Positions 34,741 to 44,829 of a stretch of DNA of 64,000 nt are shown piece by piece. The position numbers were made by a program, and so were the translations under genes. This DNA is from Riptortus pedestris. Its lineage: Eukaryota; Arthropoda; Insecta; Hemiptera; Alydidae. How positions within the stretch are numbered: the stretch's first letter is position 1; each line of letters opens with the position of its first letter. The notes beneath the pieces were generated by a model that was not told where the DNA came from, did not search any database, and saw nothing but the letters and a program-made list of their open reading frames with translations. The stretch lies in assembly GCA_019009955.1 (NCBI GenBank), contig CM032228.1, forward strand, positions 177,438,501 through 177,502,500, read 5' to 3'.

Positions 34741-35682
34741 TTTCTAAAGCTGTGACTTATTTTTTTTTTTTGAGTCAATACTTTTTCCTGCTTAAGCCCC
34801 TTTGACTATTTTGGAGGTACAAATGTAAATTCTTTCAGGTCTAGTTGAACATTTTTGAATCTAATAAATCCTCAAAAGAACCTTATTACCAAATGCAGAA
34901 ATAGAGTTGGATTAATAAATGGAAATTCTTTGATATAGCTCGGAAGATCTGTGAGTTTCTGATGGTGCTTTAAAGCTGGCTCAAATAAGCCCTTGATGAG
35001 TGGAGAAATGCACCATTATGTACACAGGCTGTCAACACTAATTTCAACCAGCTTGAACACCAAAATAGTATGCTCACACTTTAACAGGCATCTTCATCAA
35101 CTGTTATTAAAGAGCACTTGGTGGAACTTTTGCTCAGGAATTAACTTGAATTGGAGTACGTGAGGCATTTTAGTAATGAGGCGGGGTATTTGTTCGGTTT
35201 GGAGAAACAGGAGTGTTGTTTCCAATCACCGGTTTTAGTACCTGAGCCGTTTCACATCTAAAGCCCAACTGCCGACCTGTGGAGAGACCCTTGCCCGTAA
35301 AGGTAACCGTAAAAACCAAGCATAAAACTACCTACTAGCTTCTCTCATACTTCCCTCTCCATCTCTCTTTCTCTCTCTATCTCCAACTTTCAAATCCCAT
35401 TTCCCTCTTCTTTGCCTCTCTCTGATCACTCCATTTGGTTCCCTCTCGTTTACTCTCTTTTATATTGAGGAAGGTCTATTTGTTCACCATATAGGGTCAT
35501 TGACTAATGACTATAGACGATTTATAACCAGTCAACATCAGAGGACGGATAGCCCTGTTTCCACATAAAATAAATTTCGCTTGAGACAATGTCTCAATTA
35601 GAAGAATTACTGGTTTAGAGTGGACATCACTTTCACAGCAGTGTTGTTGGAAGTAAAGAATATTGTGTACTTGGAGAGGGAC
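34741..35682. other. Unrecognised sequence
   Basis: AT-rich with a short pyrimidine-rich stretch (35,340-35,460, CT-rich). No genes or known repeats were seen. Confidence 0.35.
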
Positions 35683-35919
35683 GTCCAATTCTTCACACGT
35701 TTTTTATTTCAGCACTAAGCGCTTTCGAAGACCATTGTCCTCCATCTTCAAAGCTTCTTGCATGCGCTGAAAGGGAAATATCGCAAGGGACTCCTAAACA
35801 CTTGCTGTGGTCGCTTGCTGCCTTTCCCTTTCAGCGCATGCATGAAGCTATGAAGATGGAGGACTATGGTCTTCGAAAGCGCTTAGTGCAGAAATAAAAA
35901 AACTTGTGAAGAATTGGAC
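35683..35919. mobile_element. Inverted-repeat element with paired hammerhead-like motifs
   Basis: Arms of about 95 bp (35,683-35,777 and 35,822-35,919) are inverted copies, from GTCCAATTCTTCACA to CGCTGAAAGGGAAA, around a ~44-base centre. Each arm carries GAAGATGGAGGAC....GTCTTCGAAAGCGC with a strong GAGGAC/GTCTTC stem II, GAAA and the palindrome AGCGCT, then TTAGTGC. The usual CTGATGA is altered to TGAAGA with the leading C lost. This matches inverted pseudo-LTR pairs of Penelope-like elements; the relation is inferred. The small open frames within are not genes. Confidence 0.6.
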
Positions 35920-36830
35920 TTTCTTTTCTCTCTTCAAGGACATCTCTTTCAGTGTCTCAAGACATTGTACATTGAGCTCCATCGGATTAGGGGAAAAGAC
36001 AAGTGCATCTGCATACGGTCCCTGTATGCAGATGTGTTTGTCTTGCACATTGCCCTGCAATCGTGTTTCATTCCACAAGTTTTCCTTATTTTCTTTTTTT
36101 TTTTAAACACAAATTAACACGAAACATGTAATTAATGGAATCTAGAATATTTATCAGTAGCTAGACGCCAGCTAGGTAAAGGGCCCTACACACGCTCAGC
36201 CACGACATCCCAACCCTGAGACCAGCTACCGTTGGACGTGTATAGGCAATTATATATTATACGAGTATATTCTGTCGGATCCAAAAATACAGCTATCCTC
36301 CAACTGCCCCACCACTAATCCTATCGGTTTGTATGAAGGTTGTTCGGACTTGCAAGCAACACGACATGGGATGACCTCCTCTAGCAATATAATGTTCAGA
36401 CCTGTTGTTTACCTAAGAATGTAAGCAATGTACACATGCTATTCAACTAAACAACATATAATAAAATTTTTAAGAAAATTATTTATTATCATTCTTACAA
36501 TACTAAGGTTATCATTAATCACAATATTGAAAAATGATAAACAAAATCATCTATTTATTATTTTTAACCTCTTTAACGTTCTTACTAGTCAGATTCCATA
36601 AAAAGTTGGCAATTTTTGGATCTTCAAAATCTTCAAGACCTCCAAATTAAGCTCAAGTGAGAGACGAGAGTAAGTTTCACTTAAAGTTTTGTGAAAAACA
36701 AATATTTTGCATTGGAGAAAAAAATAAAACAAATAATCATGTTTTTGGATATTTCTAGAAAAAAAATTAGGTTATATAAAAAAATGGTTTATTCAAAAGT
36801 TGTTCCTGTTTTTCTTGGCTACAAAATTTA
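35920..36830. other. AT-rich sequence without recognised features
   Basis: No features were recognised. Confidence 0.4.
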
Positions 36831-37399
36831 AAAGTCCGTCACGCAGGCGCTGCGTAAACTAAGCAGATTTCCCACGTGAAGTTTTACAATAGAGAAATCT
36901 GCCTAATAACAACTGTAGTAGTAAGAAACCTCTAAACCTAAAACATTATTTAGGGCGTAATAACCCAGTAGTTTCTAGCCCCAAAAAACAGTTAACCTAA
37001 CCTCTAAAGCTATTCACGAGGGACGAATAGTTATCGAAACAGCCGCCAAAGCTCTCGGCCGAAAGTCCGAACATAGCCTACTGGTGACCACACGCAGAAT
37101 ACAAATGCAAATATCTCGGTTAATATTCAAGATAGGGAATAAATGTATATAACAATATCTATAGTAAATTTAATTTGCAATAAGATTGAATCTGAACAAT
37201 TTTTCGGTCCGACGTATAGTAACGGAGATTTCGGAATTTTCGAAAATCCTCCCCTTTAAACCCCCCCTCCCACTGGTCCGATTTCAGCCGTTAACGAACT
37301 TGATCTTTCTTTTTACATAAAACGACTAAATATCGAGTTTGGTAACGATCAAACAAAAATTGCGACCGCTAGAGCGGTAACAGACAAATATATATATAT

Positions 37400-37449
<50 letters not shown>

Positions 37450-37573
37450 TTTTGAACGGACCTAATTTTCGTCATCTACTAGGTAGGATCGATGGACATT
37501 TGAAGAAAAATTTCGAAAATTCCGTCATGAGTACAACCTCAATAGCTGATTTCCCTTAAGGGAAATCTGCTAA
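36831..37573 (+). mobile_element. Element X copy C, full length (743 bp)
   Basis: 5' AAAGTCCGTCACGCAGGCGC: the hairpin loop is GCG instead of GGG with the ACGCAG/CTGCGT stem kept. The module ACCTCTAAACCTAAAACATT...GGCGTAATAACCCAGTAGTT is shared with the copies at 42.4 and 49.0 kb. C-run near 37,250, GCGACCGCTAGAGCGGTAAC near 37,362, two (TA)n tracts 37,388-37,445, and 3' end TTTCCCTTAAGGGAAATC then TGCTAA. A and G neighbours on both sides (AAAAGT) prevent a certain call of the target duplication. Confidence 0.9.
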
Positions 37574-38443
37574 AAGTAAACATTTTTCGATAAAAAGTTT
37601 AATTTCGTTAAAATTTAAATCTGTACCCCATTTTATCCCTCTTAACTGAAATTGACTCCTAACTTTCTTCCGTTATAAGGAAGCTATTTACACATCATTC
37701 CAAAAATTTTAATTCTCTAATTATTTCATTTTTTCAGAACTTATTTGCATTTACCAAGATTTATCTTAGCTTTAGTTTTCTAAATTATAAACACAAACTC
37801 CAGTTTATCTTTGCTTACGTTAAATCATTTCTAGCTTTATAGAACTAGAAACCATGGTTTTTAAATTTAAACCATTCAATTATGAAACGATGTTTTGCAT
37901 TGATAGTGCTATAATTAAAACATATAATTATATAAAAAATAAATTGTTTCCAAATCATTAAGAACATTAATAAACATTTAAAAGATAAACCTGAATGCCT
38001 TAGGGTGAAACTTAGTTTTAACTAAGCTCACCTAGAATGGAGACCAAAGCCACGGATTGGATTGCTTCCTATACTTTAATTTGTCTCTAGCGGCAAATAT
38101 CCTTGGTCTATTTATTTGCGGTCTATCTTTAATGTCATGTTTGTATATGAGTATGGTTTACATAGAACACCATATAAAATAACGTCATTGCGGCCATTCT
38201 AACACCTGGAAAACCTACTTAGTTCAGACAGCGGACTTATTTTATTTAATACAGATAGATAGGATCCGAGGGCAATAGAAGTCGATTTTCACAAATCGCG
38301 ACAAGGTAACAATCACAAAAACTAATTTCCCTTTCGAATACCTGGTAAATGCCCGTTTTAAAAAAAAAGGCGCTCACGAACGGCTAAAAACTACAAAATT
38401 CAACTAACACCTTAGCTACCAAATAATAATTCTTTATCCCTTA
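37574..38443. other. AT-rich spacer between element X copies
   Basis: No features were recognised. Confidence 0.4.
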
Positions 38444-38580
38444 TTAGCAGATTTCCCTTAAGGGAAATCAGCTATTGAGGTTGTACTCATGACGGAATTT
38501 TCGAAATTTTTCTTCAAATGTCCATCGATCCTACCTAGTAGATGACGAAAATGAGGTCCGTTCGAAACTGTATATATATA

Positions 38581-38649
<69 letters not shown>

Positions 38650-39441
38650 CTGTTACCGCTCTAGCGGTCGCAATTTTTGTTTAATCGTTACGAAACTTGA
38701 TATTTAACCGTTTTATGTAAAAAGACAGATCAAGTTCGTTAATGGCTGAAATCGGACCAGAGGAAGGGGGGGTTTAAAGGGGGGGATTTTCGAAAATTCC
38801 CAATATCTCCGTTATTATGCATCGGATCAAAACCTTGTATAGAACCAATCTTATTGCAAATTAAATTTACTATAAATTTTGTCATATACGTTTATTCTCT
38901 ATCTTGAATATTAACCGAGATATTTGCATTTTTCAGTTTTTAGCAAACCGCCACTTCTACTCATGTTACGTAAACAATACTCTGCTACATAATAAATCAC
39001 ATTATTGGAAGTTTAAATACCAAAAATCGTATTCAAGAGACCTTTATTATACGAGATACATGCAAATATGCCCTGGTGACCCCCCCCCATCTTAAAGTTT
39101 TGGACTTCTAAATTTTTATTGATTGAGATAACAATTATTCTGACTCATTATTAATTACAGTACTAGATATAGTAAATAGTTCTCAATAAAATAATGTGTT
39201 ATATTCTGATATATTTCAGTAATTGTTTTTGTTTCCGGTGTGAGCCGGGCCGGGCCCGTTTGTTTACATTTCTAACCTAACGCTTCCTGTCGGCAGGATA
39301 TTGAAATTGGATGAAACATTTCTTATTTCCGTTTGTATTTATTCACGGTGTTGTTGTGTTAGCAGTATGTATATTTATCTATTACTAAACTTCCCGAAGG
39401 AAATCTGCTTAGTTTACGCAGCCCCTGCGTGACGGACTTTT
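38444..39441 (-). mobile_element. Element X copy D, full length with the longest module (998 bp)
   Basis: 3' end (plus-strand left) TTAGCAGATTTCCCTTAAGG, GAGATGACGAAAATGAGGTC? pattern intact apart from one substitution, (TA)n 38,570-38,645, GTTACCGCTCTAGCGGTCGC with the full CCGCT/AGCGG palindrome, then G-runs near 38,765. A unique ~450-bp module with GTGAGCCGGGCCGGGCCC near 39,240 follows, then the end GCAGCCCCTGCGTGACGGAC. Confidence 0.9.
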
Positions 39442-40382
39442 TTTATTTTGGCTTTGCACGGATAAATTGAATATATATATATTCAATATCACAATATAAC
39501 TTTATAGATCTTCTTTGACGATCTGCTGGATTTCTAGTTCGTTATAAAACACTGTAATTAATTTCTTTATTATAAAGTTTCATAAACCAAATTTCATAAT
39601 GAGCCTGTCCTGAACGTGTCCATTCATTCCGACAACTGGCAACTCATGCCCAGGTGGCGCTTCCGCATGTTATCTTCATCCCAGTTTTCAGTTTCCTCTT
39701 ATGTCCTCTTGAGGTACAATCTATTAGTCTCATGGTCCAACTGTCTTCACTCATAAAATGGACAGTACAATGCCCTTTTCAGGTCAGGTTATGAATCCAC
39801 ACATTTGAGGGTGGAGGGTGTTATCACCCCAAGGCTTATGGCATCATATCTATTCAATACATAATAAAATGTTAAAACTATACGCTATAGCTAATAAAAC
39901 AAAAATATGTGCATCTTTAATTTCTTGTAGCTTAATTATATGTTCCTCTACAGTTGCTGACTGGAATTAAACCTTAAAGGGAGAGAAATTGTCAAATATA
40001 GGCAAGATTATTATAAATTACAAAAAACCAAAAACGGAGTAGGTGTGTGACAGAAATGTCTTTAATTTTAAAGGTTCCATAAAATTTTAAAGAATATTCA
40101 TATAAATATAATATTTCCTACTGATATTAGATCAAATCTCCATGAAGACAGTCATTAGTAGCAGTACACTATACCGCTTAACATAATTAGAAATATTCTT
40201 GTACTAAAAAATTGAGGCTGTTAAGTAAATATTTGGATAAATTAAAGGAGACACTAGAATGAAATCGCAGATTTTAAATCTAAAGTAGCACCAAGAAGTC
40301 AGAAACCGATACGCTTCTCACTCATTCCTTTGGACTTTGTTTAAAGTGTGATTCAGAAAAGTAAGTTGTTAAGTGTTTTTTG

Positions 40383-40415
<33 letters not shown>

Positions 40416-41679
40416 AAAAAAAAAAAAAAAACTTACTGAAACTGACGAAACAAGATGACCAAGAGACTCTACTGCATAAATTGAAATTATACTTCAACAA
40501 ATAATTTAAAACAAAGATGAAACTTAAATTGTCACTGACTGATTAAAGATAAATCTTGCGCTACTTAAAAAGATTTGGGATAAATGACACTTGGCCATGT
40601 GAAAGAGTAGTCATTCAAGCGTATAGACGGACACATTTATAATTTAACATTACTAAGCAACAAAAAAAATGGCTACAAAAACTTTGTTTTATACGTTTTT
40701 AAAATGACTTGATCTACTTGTCAACAATGGAAATTTTGTTAGTTGAAATAACCCAGTGATCTACAACTTTTCCGCCGGTTCACCTCAGGCCAAAGTGTAG
40801 TTAGCAGTTAGAAACAAAAGTGTAGATAGTTAATGGTTTACAGACATGGGAAAAATAACCAAAAGAATCCGAATGGATGATGAGGGTGAGGAACTATCCA
40901 CATTGTAATCCTAACCATCATGCGCATTTCCTTGGGTCGGTTACGCAAATCACAAGAGAAATAGTTACGAGCTAACATCAAAGAGTCGCATTTATTGTCC
41001 CACATTTCCAGTCTGGGGATATTTTGTCTGGTAGTTATGTAAATTATTTTGCTCCAACGAGCATCTACCAAGTAGAGCTAGCTATAGTTTACAATTCAAC
41101 GAGAAATCTTGTAGGGCTCTCGCCAGTGTTTCATACGGCATGCTAAGTGATCTCCATTTCCGGTATGTGTAGATTTCGTAATCAAGTTACGTAAATTTTG
41201 ATACTTGTGCCTACCAAAGTTCCGAAATGGAAGGGGAATCATTTCTGGTGCGGTTATATGTAGACCACAAAACTCTATTAGGATTCTCTGATAGTTTAGA
41301 CTTTTTGTAACGGATTCTAATGTCTTGTAATCCATAAATTGTTTATTGGTGGTAAATGCTGTGTTATAGTTGTACTAACAAATGGCACCTAAATGCTCGA
41401 AGATTAAGATATGGGGACCAATATCAGGATTAGTAAAAACCGATACATTTACTTCCTGTGCGTTAAAATGGAAGAAAATAGTATCATGTTTAGTTTTGTC
41501 ATTTAGTTACGTAGATTTTGAAGGCTGTGATTAGGAGTCTAATATTGGTATTTAGCAGTGCAAGAATGCTACGCTGATGATATCACAAATTCAGTTCTCT
41601 TTCATAAGTCATTAAAAGCTTATGTAATTACAACTTCAAATTTAAGTTAGATATGAGTAGTTTCGTAGGTACAGTTGGT
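39442..41679. other. Unrecognised AT-rich sequence with a poly(A)-like run
   Basis: A-run with a single T at 40,383-40,431. A less AT-rich patch at 39,600-39,840 was not assigned. Open frames at 40.8-41.3 kb on the minus strand show no domain. Confidence 0.35.
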
Positions 41680-41864
41680 AACAGTCTAACCAAAAATTGC
41701 GACCGCTAGAGCGTTAACTTAGAAAATATGTTTATATAACATTTTCAACAAAGCACATTTTCGACATGACCTACGACGGATTGATGGGTTTTTGAAGACA
41801 TTTATCTAAAATCACGTCATGAAGCAACATCAATAGGTGATTTCCCAAGGAAAATCTGCTAAAA
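41680..41864 (+). mobile_element. Element X 3' fragment without a long microsatellite
   Basis: ATTGCGACCGCTAGAGCGTT is kept exactly near 41,696. The (TA)n tract is replaced by ATATGTTTATATAAC, and the 3' end reads GATTTCCCAAGGAAAATC then TGCTAA. Confidence 0.7.
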
Positions 41865-42123
41865 GTGGAGCTAGTTTAGGCAAAGTTCCCTGCCGAACCT
41901 GTTCCGAGTAATAGTTGCTATTTCTAATGCTGCTAAATAGTGCTATAGGTTCAATGAAGTAAAAATAGATCATCAAAAATCAATGAATGCGTTTTACCTC
42001 TCAATGGTTTTGAACTAATTATTGTCACTCTAATTACTAAATGTCCAACACTCCGAAGCTGCATAAACTACCTGATATATCCATTTTTGAGGTGCTGGAT
42101 GATTAAGAAATTATTATCTCAGG

Positions 42124-42382
42124 TAAGAAAAAACGCCTCGTTCCTTCACTGTTGTTTATTCGTTTCGAAAGAGCGCTTTCAGAGCAAAGCTCCATCATCA
42201 GTGCCCTGCTCTTCACAATGATGATACTGGAACCAAGGATTCCCTGAGACTGAAGGAGTCACAGGGAATCCTTGGTTCCAGTTACATCTTTGTGAAGAAG
42301 GCACTGATGATGGAGCGTATGCTCTGAAAGCGCTCTGTCACAACGAATAAACAACAGTGAAGGAACGAGTCGTTTTTTCTTA
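42124..42382. mobile_element. Inverted-repeat element with two hammerhead-like motifs
   Basis: Arms of about 120 bp (42,124-42,246 and 42,259-42,382) are inverted, running from AAGAAAAAACG through CTCGTTCCTTCACTGTTGTT to GGTTCCAAGGATTCC around a ~12-base centre. Both arms carry GGCACTGATGATGGAGC....GCTCTGAAAGCGCT. Non-coding; the whole transcript would fold into one long hairpin. Confidence 0.75.
42300..42339 (+). ncRNA. Candidate minimal hammerhead ribozyme
   Basis: All core elements are in order: stem I 5' strand GGCA (42,300-42,303), CTGATGA (42,304-42,310), stem II GGAGC/GCTCT closed by GTAT, GAAA (42,326-42,329), a palindromic stem III AGCGCT (42,329-42,334), C at 42,335 as the residue 5' of the predicted cut, and TGTC (42,336-42,339) pairing with GGCA (one G-U). 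A palindromic, loop-less stem III implies action as a dimer, as described for Penelope-like element hammerheads. The mirror motif on the minus strand (42,177-42,201) keeps CTGATGA, GAAA and stem II, but stem I is weaker. Confidence 0.5.
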
Positions 42383-42407
42383 TCTGACATAGTTTTTTTT
42401 TGCCTTT

Positions 42408-42527
42408 TTAGCAGATTTCCCTTAAGGGAAATCAGCTATTGAGGTCGTACTCATGATGCGAGTTTCGAAAAATTTCTTCAAATGTCCATCGATCCTACCC
42501 AGGAGATGACGAAAATGAGGTCCGTTC

Positions 42528-42571
<44 letters not shown>

Positions 42572-42578
42572 ATATATA

Positions 42579-42639
<61 letters not shown>

Positions 42640-43193
42640 CTGTTAACGCTCTAGCGGTCGCAATTCTTGTTTGATCTTTACCAAACTCGGAATTTAATCG
42701 TTTTATGTAAAAAGGAAGATCAAGTTCGTTAATGGCTGAAATCGGACCAGTGGGAGGGGGGGTTTAGAGGGGGGATTTTTGAAAATTCAAAATATCTCCG
42801 TTATTATGCGTCGGATCGAAAAATTGCATAGAATAAATCTTATTGCAAATTAAATGTACTATAAATATTGTTCTATACATTTATTCTGTATCTTGAATAT
42901 TAACCGAGATATTTGCATTTGTATTCTACGTGTGGTCACCAGTAGGCTATGTTCGAACTTTCCGGCGAGAGCTCTGGCGGCCGTTTCAATAACTATTCGT
43001 CCCTCGTGAATAGTTTTAGAGGTTAGGTCAACTGTTTTTTGGGGCTAGAAACTACTGGGTTATTACGCCCTAAATAATGTTTTAGGTTTAGAGGTTTCTT
43101 ACTACTACAGTTGTTATTAGGCAGATTTCCATATTGTAAAACTTCACGTGGGAAATCTGCTTAGTTTACGCAGCCCCTGCGTGTCGGACTTTT
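42408..43193 (-). mobile_element. Element X copy E, full length (786 bp)
   Basis: Plus-strand left end TTAGCAGATTTCCCTTAAGG, (TA)n with TC interruptions 42,535-42,635 (the longest of all copies), GTTAACGCTCTAGCGGTCGC, G-runs near 42,755, the module CTACTGGGTTATTACGCCCT (shared with copies C and O), and end GCAGCCCCTGCGTGTCGGAC. It begins only 25 bases after the inverted-repeat element. Confidence 0.9.
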
Positions 43194-43478
43194 TACTTCC
43201 ATGTACCTAGGAAATGAAGGATCGTATTCACGTTAATATCAGATTTCAACCAAATTATCCGTTTTGACTAGATTTGGTGTGATATCTGTACTGCGAACGG
43301 TTGTTGTCCTTTTGCATAACTCAAAAACGACTTCGCCTAGAATACTGAAATTTCAAATTTAGAGCTCTCGATCCATCTGGTTGACACCTTCCCTTTTGGT
43401 CAAAATCAAATCGGAGGGGTTGTTTATAGGAGAGCGGCAATAAAACGGCAAACCTCCTACATATTAGAAATATAAAAA

Positions 43479-43756
43479 GTTCGTCTCGCAGGAGCTGTGA
43501 AAACTAAGTAGATTTTCCTGGTGCTGGTATGACACACTAGTGATCTCATCCCACCACATATTCTCTCATTCTATCTAAAAATCCGTTGAGTAAAAAAGGG
43601 GGTTTTATCAAGACAGAAAATTAGAAAGCACGAATAACTCTCATATTACTGGGGTTACACAAAAAAATCATTGATCTGACTCATAATAACGGGGATATAT
43701 TGGATTTTCAAATTTCCTCTCTCTCCCCTATTCCGGAATTTCATCAAATAACAATT
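43479..43756 (+). mobile_element. Element X 5' fragment, old subfamily
   Basis: AAAAAGTTCGTCTCGCAGGA then GCTGTGAAAACTAAGTAGAT, TGATCTCATCCCACCACATA, and CTGACTCATAATAACGGGGA. It is cut at 43,757 by a copy in the opposite orientation. Confidence 0.65.
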
Positions 43757-44326
43757 TTAGCAGATTTCCCATATGGGAAATCAACTATTGAGGCTGTACA
43801 CGTAATGCGACTTTCGAAAAATTTCCATCGATCTTACTTAGGAGATGACGAAAAATGGGTTCCGTTCAAAATGATATATATTCATTTTGACATATTTGTC
43901 TGTTACCGCTTCTGCGGTCGTAATTTTTGTTTGATCATTCAGAAACTGGATATTTAAACGTTTTATGTAAAAATAAAGTTCAAGTATGTTAACGGTTGAA
44001 ATCGGACTGGAGAGAAGGGGGTATAGAGGGGGAATTTTAAAAATTCATTACTTCTCCAAAATTCTCCATTACTATGCGTCGAGTAAAAAAAGTATAGAAC
44101 AAATTTTATTGCGAATAAATAATACTTTGTCTTCATTAATAGCCGAGATATTTGCTTTCTTTAGTTGTCGGCCATCGCTAAACCCCCAATCTTACTCATG
44201 TAATACTAACAATAAGCTGTTATACTATGAAAAACTTTGTTTGAAGGTTAAATACAAAATATTGTTCTCATTGAACTTTGAACAGGTAAATGCAAATACG
44301 TGGTACACGAGGAAAATCTGCTTAGT
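43757..44326 (-). mobile_element. Element X copy G with changed but still palindromic 3' end
   Basis: Plus-strand left end TTAGCAGATTTCCCATATGG then GAAATC: the palindrome centre is ATAT instead of TTAA with pairing kept. CCGCTTCTGCGG near 43,907 keeps the CCGC/GCGG stem with a different loop. The (TA)n tract is only a few units. It ends at ATCTGCTTAGTTG near 44,326, missing the terminal hairpin. ATCAAATAA occurs on both sides (43,743 and 44,333) and could be a target duplication. Confidence 0.75.
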
Positions 44327-44754
44327 TGTCAGATCAAATAAACAACAAGAACCTAATATCTTAATGTATGACGCCATCACACAACGAACTTGCATGTATC
44401 TCGCAAAATAAATGTGAAACACTATTTTGTATTTCAGATTAGAATGTAGTGTTTCACAATACAACAGATTATTATTAATATGACATCAGTAGGAGTGTTT
44501 TTGTTACTCAAGGCTGAAAACTAAAAAAATCTAACTATCTCAGTTAATATTCATCATAGGGAAAATAGACATAGCAGGGTTTATAGAAAAATAAATTAAA
44601 TTTTCAAAATTCCCTTTTCTAAACCCCTTTTTGCTCCAGTCTGATTTCAGCTGTTAATGAAGTTGATCTTTAGTTTGGAATGAAATGCTTATGTCAGTGT
44701 GGTAGTGATTATACAAACATTTCTACCACTAAAGCGGTAACAGACAAGTGTGTT

Positions 44755-44806
<52 letters not shown>
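44327..44806 (+). mobile_element. Old element X remnant
   Basis: GACGCCATCACACAACGAAC near 44,370, TCTCAGTTAATATTCATCAT near 44,540, CAGTCTGATTTCAGCTGTTA near 44,638, AAAGCGGTAACAGACAAGTG near 44,733 and (TA)n 44,761-44,806 follow the + order. It appears to be the continuation of the host relic into which copy G inserted. Confidence 0.55.
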
Positions 44807-44807
<1 letters not shown>

Positions 44808-44829
44808 ATATACACATATGTGATGTATA

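Noticed and set aside
43986..44411. 141-residue open frame on the plus strand
   Set aside because: It runs across the end of element X copy G into the older relic; no domain and no conservation in sister copies.
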